A stretch of 64,000 bases of DNA. It comes from CAYNWK01 sp964400875 (GTDB lineage: Bacteria > Chloroflexota > Anaerolineae > Anaerolineales > UBA4823). Location of the stretch: contig CAYNWK010000005.1 in the NCBI GenBank assembly GCA_964400875.1, forward strand, positions 1 to 64,000. The letters run 5' to 3'. The notes beneath the pieces were generated by a model. The model did no database searches. It worked only from the letters and a program-made list of their open reading frames with translations, and was not told the origin of the DNA. Numbering within the stretch: position 1 is the first letter of the stretch; each line of letters starts with the position of its first letter. The position numbers and the translations under genes were made by a program. Shown here in pieces: positions 25,655 through 33,163 of the stretch.

Positions 25655-26761
25655 TTACCCGCGCCGCCCCCAGATGATGCCTTCGATCTGGCGGCGCAGC
25701 CGGCGTAAAATCGAGCGGATGCGCGCCGTCCAGCGATAACGGTGGGGCCAAACGATTGGGCGCGTCGGGAAGGGACCGGACCATTGAACAGTCGCAGCTC
25801 CCCAGGTCAGTCCGCCTCCGAAACCGACGAAGACAATCCGGTCGCCGGGTTTGATGCGCCCTTGTTCCAGGGCTTCCACAGTAGCCAGGGGAATCGAGGC
25901 CGTGGATGTATTACCATAACGGTCGACGTTGACGGCAACCCGCTCCATAGGGAAGTCCAGCCCCCGGGCAGCCGCTTCTATGATGCGAATATTGGCCTGA
26001 TGAGGGATGATCAGGTTGATGTCGTCCATCTTCAAGCTAGCTTTTTCGACCGCCTCCTGCGTGGCTTGAGCCATAACCCGCGTGGCAAAACGAAACACTT
26101 CCCGCCCGTTCATGTGTATATAATGCTGCCCGTTATGCACGGTGTCGAAGGAGGTTGGGAGGTGGCTGCCGCCGGCCGGAAGGCTGAGCAGATCGCCGCC
26201 CGACCCGTCCGAACGCATAACTGCAGATAGGACGCCGCCCGCCTGATCGCTGGCCTGCAACACAAAAGCCCCCGCGCCGTCGCCAAACAGGATGCACGTG
26301 TTACGATCTTGCCAGTCGACAAAACGCGATAGTGTCTCGGAGCCGATCACCAGGGCGGTCTTCATGCTGCCGGCGCGTATGCATTGAGCAGCGATGTTGA
26401 GAGCATAAATAAATCCCGAGCATGCCGCGGAAAGATCGAACGCCCCGGCTCTCAGCGCTCCAATCCGATCCTGTACCAGGCAAGCCGTGGCTGGGAAGAT
26501 GTGTTCCGGGGAGGAAGTGGAAACGATGATCAGGTCGAGCGCCGCCGGACTGATATTGGCGACCTGCAGGGCGCGGATGGAAGCTTCTACAGCCAGCGAA
26601 GCTGTGGACTGGTGCTCGTTGACGATGTGGCGTTCCTTGATGCCCGTGCGGGAGGTAATCCAATCGTCGTTGGTATCCACCATTTTCGACAAATCGTCAT
26701 TGGTTAGTGTTTTTTCGGGAACGGACATCCCCCACCCGGTGATATGAGCATAGACGCCCAT
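25655..26761 (-). CDS. fabH: Beta-ketoacyl-ACP synthase III
   Basis: 368 residues, somewhat longer than the usual 310-330. The catalytic cysteine is Cys114 in DLSAACSGF; the His and Asn of the triad are in IPHQAN (near 255) and YGNTSTAS (near 285). FabH joins acetyl-CoA or another acyl-CoA to malonyl-ACP to start fatty-acid synthesis. The extra length is a basic C-terminal tail of about 33 residues after FGGGLTWGAA (many Arg and Trp), of unknown use. The start codon is one base after the fabF stop (TGAGATG), and its GGAGG lies inside the end of fabF, so the two are translated together. Confidence 0.93.
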   Translation of the reverse strand: MGVYAHITGWGMSVPEKTLTNDDLSKMVDTNDDWITSRTGIKERHIVNEHQSTASLAVEASIRALQVANISPAALDLIIVSTSSPEHIFPATACLVQDRIGALRAGAFDLSAACSGFIYALNIAAQCIRAGSMKTALVIGSETLSRFVDWQDRNTCILFGDGAGAFVLQASDQAGGVLSAVMRSDGSGGDLLSLPAGGSHLPTSFDTVHNGQHYIHMNGREVFRFATRVMAQATQEAVEKASLKMDDINLIIPHQANIRIIEAAARGLDFPMERVAVNVDRYGNTSTASIPLATVEALEQGRIKPGDRIVFVGFGGGLTWGAATVQWSGPFPTRPIVWPHRYRWTARIRSILRRLRRQIEGIIWGRRG

Positions 26762-26762
26762 C

Positions 26763-28007
26763 TCATGCCTCCTGATAGCGGCTGAGGATTATCGAAGCGT
26801 TATGCCCGCCAAACCCAAAAGAATTCGACATGACGCGATCAACTTGGGCAGCCCGCGAAGAATTGGGGACGTAGTCCAGGTCGCATTCCGGATCCGGAGT
26901 TTCATAATTGATCGTCGGTGGAATGACTCCCTCCTGCATCGTCTTGATGGCGATGATCGCCTCCACCGCGCCAGCCGCGCCCAATAAATGGCCGGTCATC
27001 GACTTGGTGGAGGAAATGGGGATGTCGTAGGCCTGCTCGCCGAAGGTAGTCTTGATCGCCGCGGTTTCGCTTTTATCGTTGAGCGGCGTGCTGGTGCCGT
27101 GCGCGTTGATGTAATCGATGTCGTTGGTTTTCAGCCCGGCCTGGTCGAGCGCGATCTGCATGCAGATAGCCGCGCCAGCGCCGTTTTCTGCCGGGGCGGA
27201 GATGTGATAGGCGTCGTTGGTGCTGCCGTAACCGCTCATCTCCGCCAGGATGTGCGCGCCGCGCGCTTGCGCGTGTTCCAGTGATTCGAGCACGAGTACC
27301 GCGGCGCCTTCACCCATCACAAAACCATCCCGGTTCAGGTCAAATGGCCTGGAGGCGCCTTGTGGGTCCTCGTTGTTGGAGGTCAGCGCGGTCATCACTG
27401 CCAGGCCTGCGATGGCGATGGGTACGATAGCCGCTTCGGCGCCTCCGGCGAACATAACGTCCGCCTGGCCCCGGCGGATGATCTCCGTGGCCTCGCCGAT
27501 GGAATTCGTTCCGGTGGCGCAGGCCGTGACGACTGCCAGGTTGGGGCCGCGAATCCCCGTATGGATGGCGACCATTCCAGGGCCGGTGTCGGGGAGCATC
27601 ATCGGCACCAGAAATGGGCTGACTCGTGAATGGCCGCGCTCCAAAAAGACCTTTGTCTGTTCGAAGAGCGTGCCGATCCCCCCGATAGCGGAGCCGATCA
27701 CCGCGCCGATCCGGTCGCGGTTCGAATCGTTTATCGTTATTTGCGAATCTTCCAGGGCCTGGGAAGCAGCTGCGACGGCGAATTGAGAGAAGCGGTCCAT
27801 GCGGCGCGCTTCGCGGACTCCAAAGAGCTCCGCACCGTCGAAACCGTTGACTTCTGCGGCAATCTGGCACTTGTAATCGCTGGGATCATAGTTGCTGATC
27901 CGGGCAACCCCCGAATGCCCCGCTTTGATGTTCTCCCACATCGTCGATACATCGTTGCCCACCGGGCTGATGCAACCCATGCCGGTGATGACTACGCGTT
28001 TATACAT
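26763..28007 (-). CDS. fabF: Beta-ketoacyl-ACP synthase II
   Basis: 414 residues from the ATG at 28007, with GAGGAGGAA just upstream; the longer frame is discounted. The Cys-His-His triad is in VTACATGTNS (Cys163), NAHGTSTPLND (near 303) and SMTGHLLGAAG (near 340). FabF condenses malonyl-ACP with the growing acyl-ACP in each elongation cycle. It is followed at one base by fabH, an inverted order from the more usual fabH-first clusters. No acpP or fabD is nearby. The upstream region carries a TATAAT and an inverted repeat that may be an operator. Confidence 0.95.
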   Translation of the reverse strand: MYKRVVITGMGCISPVGNDVSTMWENIKAGHSGVARISNYDPSDYKCQIAAEVNGFDGAELFGVREARRMDRFSQFAVAAASQALEDSQITINDSNRDRIGAVIGSAIGGIGTLFEQTKVFLERGHSRVSPFLVPMMLPDTGPGMVAIHTGIRGPNLAVVTACATGTNSIGEATEIIRRGQADVMFAGGAEAAIVPIAIAGLAVMTALTSNNEDPQGASRPFDLNRDGFVMGEGAAVLVLESLEHAQARGAHILAEMSGYGSTNDAYHISAPAENGAGAAICMQIALDQAGLKTNDIDYINAHGTSTPLNDKSETAAIKTTFGEQAYDIPISSTKSMTGHLLGAAGAVEAIIAIKTMQEGVIPPTINYETPDPECDLDYVPNSSRAAQVDRVMSNSFGFGGHNASIILSRYQEA

Positions 28008-28097
28008 TAATTCCTCCTCGCTTAACAGCAGACGTCCGCGACGCCGGGTAAGCCCTCGCTGGCTGGCGACGTTGAATGATTGACTGGCATCGGGATA

Positions 28098-28140
28098 ATT
28101 ATACAAAATAGATGGAATTGGTAGTGGTCTAATCCTACCA
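28098..28140 (-). promoter_or_regulatory. fabF upstream region: -10-like box and inverted repeat
   Basis: On the minus strand a TATAAT (28098-28103) lies about 90 bases before fabF. The inverted repeat TGGTAG-N10-CTACCA (28119-28124 and 28135-28140) overlaps where a -35 box would be, and no good -35 hexamer is seen. This looks like a regulated promoter. It does not match the FapR site consensus. Confidence 0.4.
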
Positions 28141-28290
28141 GTTTCTCGATGGAAGTTTGCAAGGATTTCTAGCCAGGGTTTAATTTACGCGCGGGTTTGG
28201 AGTTAAAACACCGGCTTTGGCGAATGGAGGCGCAGCTGCACCGCTGCCGCCTGGTTTGTGCGGGCATGCGGCGGCCCCGCCTCAGGGCTT

Positions 28291-29556
28291 TTAGGCCGCT
28301 CCGCGCCTGGCTGTGATGATTTGGAGCGTCTCAAAAGCCTGCCGGGCGTGCAGGCGGTCGTGGGTGGACACAATGCCAACCAGTTCCTGTAGGTCGGTGG
28401 GTCCGAAGATGGCATGCCGCGCCGGGCGGGCCCAACCGGGTATGCCTATTGGGGTGAGCACATCCAGCATCTCGACCCGGGCTCTAGTGAAATCAGCCAG
28501 CGCCGTGCGACCATCCTGCTCGATGTATTGGCGTTCCTCCGCCCAGGGATCTGTGTCCCGACCGGATATAAAGGGGTTCTCCTCCTGGAGTACCCTTAAA
28601 GTGCGCGGCAGATGGACTTCCACTTCGCCATCCCGCAGATGGCAGATGATCTCGTTCAAAGCCCATTCATCTAATGCAGGCCGGTGGCGCCAATCCTCCG
28701 CCTCCAAACCCCTGGTCAGGCTATCCAGCGCAGCAGGTGTGGAGCGCAGGATCGCCAGGATGCTTTCCGGTCTGTTAAAATCCGCAGCCAGCTGCTCCTG
28801 TGGCGTGCTGTCCAGCCAGGGAATCAGATCGGCCAACGAGCCGGCGCCTGAAGGTCCGTAAAGGCCGGAAGGAGGCGTTTTTCCGTTTTGGGTGATCCAA
28901 AAAGCCGGCAGCCCGAGGCAGCGCGCGCCGGCGATATCGTTCTCTAGATTATCCCCCACCATCACAATTGCGCCTTCAGGCCAGCCCAGTCGGGCCAGGA
29001 TCTCGGCGTAATAGGCTGGGTTCGGTTTGGAGAAATGGAATGTTTCGTAAGAGGTTACCAGGCTGAGGGGATGCCGTTCGGGGGAGATGCCTGCCCACGC
29101 CAGACGCTGAAAGATCGCCGTACGCGGGAAGAGCGGGTTGGTGGCGATGACCACCCGGTAGCCGCGTTGGGCGGCGGTCTCCACCAGGGGGATAGCCGCA
29201 GGTTTAACGCTGGTGTATTCCTGCAAGGTAGGGAATACTTCGGCGTAGAATTCATCGATTAACCCGGCGAGCGCACCCCGTTTCAGGCCGATGGCCGGGA
29301 AGAAAGCAGCCTCAAACGTCTCGCTCAGGCTGCGATCCGGGCGCTGGTTCTGGATCATCTCGTGAGTCGCGTCCAGCAGCGTCGCGACGATCCGCTTCCG
29401 GTCGGCGTAAGGCGCCAGGTGGTTGGCCAACGCTTGAAGATAGACGGGCAAAAAAGTGGCTATGTCGTTGTCAAGCAGCGTATCGTCCAGATCAAGCAGC
29501 AGAGTCAGGGTCACTTGATTTTCCGGTGAAAATTGGGGGGAGTGGATGGCATTCAC
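28291..29556 (-). CDS. HAD-family phosphatase fused to a DinB-like domain
   Basis: 421 residues from the ATG at 29556; a GTG at 29511 is another possible start and would reduce the overlap with the upstream gene. Residues about 16-235 are a HAD hydrolase: DLDDTLLD (Asp22 nucleophile, Asp24), ATNP, and KPNPAYY...MVGDNLENDI. Residues about 260-420 are a DinB/YfiT-type four-helix bundle: WALNEIICHLRDGE and STHDRLHARQ supply three histidines spaced as in metal-binding DinB proteins. The DinB superfamily includes thiol-dependent transferases. The two domains are normally separate proteins. The substrates are unknown. It ends an operon with the Cys-rich gene and efp. Confidence 0.8.
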   Translation of the reverse strand: MNAIHSPQFSPENQVTLTLLLDLDDTLLDNDIATFLPVYLQALANHLAPYADRKRIVATLLDATHEMIQNQRPDRSLSETFEAAFFPAIGLKRGALAGLIDEFYAEVFPTLQEYTSVKPAAIPLVETAAQRGYRVVIATNPLFPRTAIFQRLAWAGISPERHPLSLVTSYETFHFSKPNPAYYAEILARLGWPEGAIVMVGDNLENDIAGARCLGLPAFWITQNGKTPPSGLYGPSGAGSLADLIPWLDSTPQEQLAADFNRPESILAILRSTPAALDSLTRGLEAEDWRHRPALDEWALNEIICHLRDGEVEVHLPRTLRVLQEENPFISGRDTDPWAEERQYIEQDGRTALADFTRARVEMLDVLTPIGIPGWARPARHAIFGPTDLQELVGIVSTHDRLHARQAFETLQIITARRGAA

Positions 29557-29845
29557 CGCAGCCGATTTGCGGTTCGGCGACGTCGCGCAAGGTTTTGGTG
29601 CAGTACGCGGTGACGCTTACCCGGCGCTTAATGTAGGGAAAAGGACGTTCCACCTGCCCTTCCAGGACCAAATGTTCGCAGGCGTTCGCCCGCTGTATGG
29701 CTGGCACCGGGCAGGTGTAACAGAGATCGGGAGTCCAACGTTGCGGGGGATTTGCGGCTGCCAACAGGCGGCACTCTTCTTTTTCCCGCCCGCGATAGTA
29801 GTCCGCATAGAAGTAGCGGCATTCTTTGCCAGCAGGGGTGATCAT
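29492..29845 (-). CDS. Small cysteine-rich protein, probable metal or Fe-S binding
   Basis: 117 residues with eight cysteines at 9, 25, 42, 45, 56, 82, 96 and 99. The order (CRYFYADYY, EECRL, LCYTCPVP, ANACEHL, CGEC) suggests a zinc or iron-sulfur site. I do not recognise a characterised family; similar short proteins turn up as hypothetical genes in Chloroflexota. The start is four bases after the efp stop codon and the end overlaps the HAD-DinB start by up to 65 bases, so the three genes are very likely one operon. The overlap region is coding in both frames. Confidence 0.65.
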   Translation of the reverse strand: MITPAGKECRYFYADYYRGREKEECRLLAAANPPQRWTPDLCYTCPVPAIQRANACEHLVLEGQVERPFPYIKRRVSVTAYCTKTLRDVAEPQIGCGECHPLPPIFTGKSSDPDSAA

Positions 29846-29849
29846 TATT

Positions 29850-30407
29850 TCAAACGCGGGTGATGTAAGTGCCGCTGCGAGTGTCTACCCGGATCACGTC
29901 GCCTGCCTCGACAAAATTTGGGACCTGAACGTCCAGTCCAGTCTCGGTAGTCACTTTTTTCGTCACGCCGGTGGCGGTATCCCCACGAACAGCCATATCT
30001 GCCCTAACAACCTCAAGGTCGACCGTGATCGGCAGATCGATATCCAGGGGTTCGCGACCATAGAAGGTGAGCTTGACTTCCAGGCCCTCTTTCATATAGT
30101 CAGTTGCCTCACCCAGGACTTCGCTCCGGATGGCGGGTTGTTCGTAAGTGTCGAGATCCATGAAGTGATAGAAATCGCCGTCGTTATACAGATACTGGAC
30201 GTTGTGGTAGTCCAGGTTTACGTCCTGTACCCGGTCGCCGGAGATAAAGGACATGTCCAGCGTAGTTCCGGTACGCATGTTCCGTGCTTTGATCCGGATA
30301 GTAGCCTTGCCCCGCCCAGGTTTGTGGTGATCATAATCGAGGACTTTGTACAGGTCTCCGTCTGATTCGAAGGTTACGCCCTTGCGTAGTTCGTTTACAT
30401 CGATCAT
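29850..30407 (-). CDS. efp: Translation elongation factor P
   Basis: 185 residues from the ATG at 30407. The three EF-P domains are present: KOW-like N-domain (MIDVNELRKG), OB domain (YEQPAIRSEV near 100) and the C-terminal OB domain ending VPNFVEAGDVIRVDTRSGTYITR, the EF-P signature. EF-P relieves ribosome stalling at polyproline stretches, which matters here because several neighbours encode Pro-rich linkers. The tip of the first loop reads KPGRGKA, so the residue normally modified (Lys or Arg) is Arg32. No earP, epmA or ymfI-like gene is visible in the window, so any modification is unknown. It leads the efp/Cys-rich/HAD-DinB operon. Confidence 0.95.
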   Translation of the reverse strand: MIDVNELRKGVTFESDGDLYKVLDYDHHKPGRGKATIRIKARNMRTGTTLDMSFISGDRVQDVNLDYHNVQYLYNDGDFYHFMDLDTYEQPAIRSEVLGEATDYMKEGLEVKLTFYGREPLDIDLPITVDLEVVRADMAVRGDTATGVTKKVTTETGLDVQVPNFVEAGDVIRVDTRSGTYITRV

Positions 30408-30480
30408 AAATATTGCCTCATTCGGTGTTGCAATGGTCATCCTTAATTGGACTCAGAATCGGGATGAGCGGATATACAAA

Positions 30481-30528
30481 ACGTGAAACGAAGGTCACGA
30501 TTATCCAGCGAACCCGTTTCACGTGATC
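30481..30528. other. Long inverted repeat with a parS-like right arm
   Basis: acgtgaaacg (30481-30490) is repeated in inverse as cgtttcacgt (30515-30524), 24 bases apart. The right arm extends to cGTTTCACGTGAtcca, 13 of 16 matches to the chromosomal parS consensus TGTTTCACGTGAAACA. It lies in a 377-base gene-free stretch. Chance or an ordinary operator are real alternatives. ParB has not been seen in the window. Confidence 0.35.
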
Positions 30529-30607
30529 CAATCGATTATAGCCCAGCGGAATAGGCGTGGCAAGGGCCGACGACCAGCCCAAGCTCCCATCCTCGGTACT
30601 GGCGACT

Positions 30608-30637
30608 GCAAGTCCAGGGCAATCGCCCTGGACTTGC
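30608..30637. terminator. Perfect 13-bp hairpin in the efp / receiver intergenic region
   Basis: gcaagtccagggc (30608-30620) pairs with gccctggacttgc (30625-30637) around an AATC loop. There is no T-run on either strand, so it may be a REP-type palindrome. The rest of the 377-base gap holds the inverted repeat at 30481 and the possible promoter at 30691. Confidence 0.4.
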
Positions 30638-30690
30638 CCGGAGAATTACCGGTCGTGTAGTTTTACTTGATGTAAGCGCCTGTGGTAAAC

Positions 30691-30724
30691 TTGACAAGAC
30701 CTACGCAATTGGAGGGAATTGCGT
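30691..30724 (+). promoter_or_regulatory. Possible promoter and operator before the receiver gene
   Basis: TTGACA at 30691-30696 is a consensus -35, but no good -10 is found 16-18 bases on. An inverted repeat acgcaatt-ggaggg-aattgcgt (30703-30710 and 30717-30724) sits where the -10 would be. This could be a regulator-dependent promoter. Confidence 0.35.
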
Positions 30725-30784
30725 AACTTCTACTTGATTAGCTGAGTAGATTTGATCGAACCGGGAGAAGGACAGGAGGGCGGT

Positions 30785-31192
30785 ATGGCAGACTCGCTCC
30801 GCAGGGTGGTTTATATCGAAGATGAGCCCGAGATGATCGATCTCGTGCGGCTGATCCTGGGTCGCAAGGGCTTCGACGTGATAGGGGCGCATGGGGGTCG
30901 GGTTGGTCTGGAGACAGTTCGGGAAAAAAGCCCTGATTTGGTATTGCTCGACCTGATGATGCCGGATATGGATGGGTGGGAAGTTTACCAGCTGATGAAG
31001 GCTGATGAAGCGACGAAGAACACCCCGGTAATCGTCATCACGGCTAAAGCCCAAAGTATCGATCGCGTGCTCGGTCTGCACATCGCGAAAGTGGATGACT
31101 ATATTTCGAAACCCTTCAGCCCGCAAGAGCTCGTCGAGAGCATCGAGAAAGTGCTTTCGTCGCGTCAGGAAAAGGGCAATAAAGTCGATTGA
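30785..31192 (+). CDS. Single-domain response regulator receiver
   Basis: 135 residues from the ATG at 30785 with CAGGAGGG upstream. The whole protein is a CheY-like receiver: acidic pair in IEDEP (11-14), phospho-acceptor Asp56 in LLDLMMPDMDG, Thr86 in VITAKA and Lys109 in ISKPFSP. There is no output domain, so it should act by protein contact, for example in a phosphorelay. The partner kinase is not in the window. It is followed 21 bases later by the LysM/M23 peptidase gene on the same strand, so the two may be co-transcribed. Confidence 0.85.
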   Translation: MADSLRRVVYIEDEPEMIDLVRLILGRKGFDVIGAHGGRVGLETVREKSPDLVLLDLMMPDMDGWEVYQLMKADEATKNTPVIVITAKAQSIDRVLGLHIAKVDDYISKPFSPQELVESIEKVLSSRQEKGNKVD

Positions 31193-31213
31193 TCCGGGCA
31201 GGAATTACTTGAT

Positions 31214-32644
31214 TTGAAAGTTACAGGCATGCTGAAACCGCGCGCCTGGATGATCCTTTTGATCGCCCTGGCGCTGGCTTGGCCGGCTCGTCCGGCCATC
31301 GCTCAGGAAGAGAATCCAGAAGGTCCGGTCTACATCGTCCAGGAGGGGGACACCTTATTCGATATCGCCCAAAGGTTCGGGGTCAACTGGCTCGATTTAG
31401 CCAACGCCAATGATATCGGTGATGCCAGCCAGTTAGAGGTTGGTCAGGCCCTGGTGATCCCGGGGCTGCCAGGCGTTCAAGGGGTTCTGGTTTCCCAGCA
31501 AGTTTTCTATGGCGAAAACCTGCGCAGCTTGAGCCGGCGCTATGCGATCTCCCGGGATGAATTAGCGCGCTTGAATCGCCTGGTCAGCTCGCAGGAACTG
31601 TACACAGGCATCAACCTAATTATCCCGGCTGAAGATGCCGAGACTCAGGCTTCCCGCCGGATGACGCTGGCGAGTGGCGATTCATTGTTAGAGCAGGCGG
31701 TTATCAACGACGCTAACCCATGGGACCTGGTGAATAAAAATGCATTGAAGGGAACCTGGGCCGCTCTCCCGGGAGATGTGCTGCGTTTGCCGGGGAGGGA
31801 AGGTGACAGCGGAGGTCCCGGCGCGTTGCCGGGTGAGGTCGCCTCAGTGGAGGTGGATGCGCTGCCGCTGGTCCAGGGCAAGACAACGGTGATCCGCGTG
31901 CAAGGTGGGGAGGGACTCGAGTTGGATGGAGAACTGATCGATCACCAGCTTCATTTCTTTGAAGATCAGCCTGGGAATTACGTCGCGTTACAAGGCATAC
32001 ACGCCTTGCTCGAACCGGGCTTTTATCCCCTGACCTTGCGCGGGACGACTCCCAGTGGAGCCACCTTTGCATTTTCTCAGCGTGTCTACGTTCGCGCCGG
32101 TGATTACGGTTTTGAGACGCTGGTAGTGCCTCCGGAGACGATCGATCCGGCAGTCACGCAGCCGGAAGATGAGCTATGGTATTCGCTTCCGGTAGAATAC
32201 ACCCCGGAGCGTTTGTGGCAAGGAAGCCTGGCAAAACCAGTTTCCTCGGCAACCGGTGAGGATTGTTATTCCAGCTATTTCGGCAACCGGCGGTCTTATA
32301 ATGGCAGCCCGTATAATTATTTCCACACCGGCCTGGACTTTTGTTACAACTACACTGTCGAGGTAAACGAGATTCGCGCTCCTGCGGACGGTGTGGTAGT
32401 CTATACTGGCGAGCTGACCGTGCGCGGCAACGCGACCATGATCGATCACGGTTGGGGCGTCTATACTGGCTATATGCACCAGACCAAGATCCTGGTGGAG
32501 CCGGGGGAGCACGTTGAAGCCGGGCAAGTTATCGGTATAGTTGGCGAGACCGGGCGGGTCAGCGGTCCCCACTTGCACCTTGAAGTGTGGGTTGGAGGCG
32601 TGCAGGTTGATCCGCTGGACTGGTTGGAGAACTCGTATCCCTAA
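31214..32644 (+). CDS. Secreted LysM-repeat M23 metallopeptidase
   Basis: 476 residues if started at the TTG at 31214; an ATG at 31229 would give 471 and neither has a strong ribosome site. A signal peptide ends PARPAIAQ. Two LysM domains (about 40-84, YIVQEGDTLFDIAQRFG, and 98-138, FYGENLRSLSRRYAIS) and a weaker third (near 153-193) bind peptidoglycan. The C-terminus (about 360-470) is a LytM/M23 endopeptidase with HTGLDF and the HLHLEVW pair expected for zinc binding. It likely trims or remodels the cell envelope from outside the membrane. The extra beta-rich region between (about 205-320) is unassigned. Confidence 0.85.
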   Translation: MKVTGMLKPRAWMILLIALALAWPARPAIAQEENPEGPVYIVQEGDTLFDIAQRFGVNWLDLANANDIGDASQLEVGQALVIPGLPGVQGVLVSQQVFYGENLRSLSRRYAISRDELARLNRLVSSQELYTGINLIIPAEDAETQASRRMTLASGDSLLEQAVINDANPWDLVNKNALKGTWAALPGDVLRLPGREGDSGGPGALPGEVASVEVDALPLVQGKTTVIRVQGGEGLELDGELIDHQLHFFEDQPGNYVALQGIHALLEPGFYPLTLRGTTPSGATFAFSQRVYVRAGDYGFETLVVPPETIDPAVTQPEDELWYSLPVEYTPERLWQGSLAKPVSSATGEDCYSSYFGNRRSYNGSPYNYFHTGLDFCYNYTVEVNEIRAPADGVVVYTGELTVRGNATMIDHGWGVYTGYMHQTKILVEPGEHVEAGQVIGIVGETGRVSGPHLHLEVWVGGVQVDPLDWLENSYP

Positions 32645-32657
32645 TGGGGACTGCGGG

Positions 32658-32936
32658 CTAATCGTCCGCGCTCAATTCCGGCTCGTCAGCCTCCTCGTCG
32701 GCTTCAAAGTCCCCGGCATAATATTGTTCGAGAACCTGGCGGGCTTCTGCAGCGTAGTTGGAAGGCACCAGGATCTGCACCAGGCCTAGAGCGCCAACCC
32801 CAATACCGTAGGCGCGCCCGGCCCCCTCCTGGTTCAGGGTAACCGGGATACCCTGGGCTTCAAATAAGCCGCGTAGCAGCTCGCCCTGGAGTTCTCCGCT
32901 GACTTTTTCGATCACTTCCCAATTTTGTTCTGACAT
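32658..32936 (-). CDS. DUF2007-like small protein
   Basis: 92 residues from the ATG at 32936, after AGGAGCG; the longer frame upstream is discounted. The compact alpha/beta core (WEVIEKVSGELQGELLRG, then GIPVTLN, then VQILVPSNYAAEARQVLEQY) matches the DUF2007 (putative signal-transducing) pattern: a ferredoxin-like domain that recognises ligands or peptides. An acidic tail follows. It is a lone gene, converging with the LysM/M23 gene, 13 bases apart. The function is unknown. A GNAT-like or ACT-like role is not supported. Confidence 0.7.
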   Translation of the reverse strand: MSEQNWEVIEKVSGELQGELLRGLFEAQGIPVTLNQEGAGRAYGIGVGALGLVQILVPSNYAAEARQVLEQYYAGDFEADEEADEPELSADD

Positions 32937-33163
32937 CGCGCGCTCCTTTTTGCAGAATAAGGCGAAATGGCGCCGGATAAAATGCTGTTCGTACGCCGCG
33001 GTGTGAGGGCTGTCCTCACGCACCGGTACTTTCGAGCGAGCGCCAGCGCGGAGTTCATCGAGTATAATATTAGACGGCAAAATATGCAAAACACCCAGCA
33101 CGGTACATCCGGTTCAAGCCTGGTTCAGGTCTATAGAGCCGCTTTGGTTTGAGGCACGTATTT

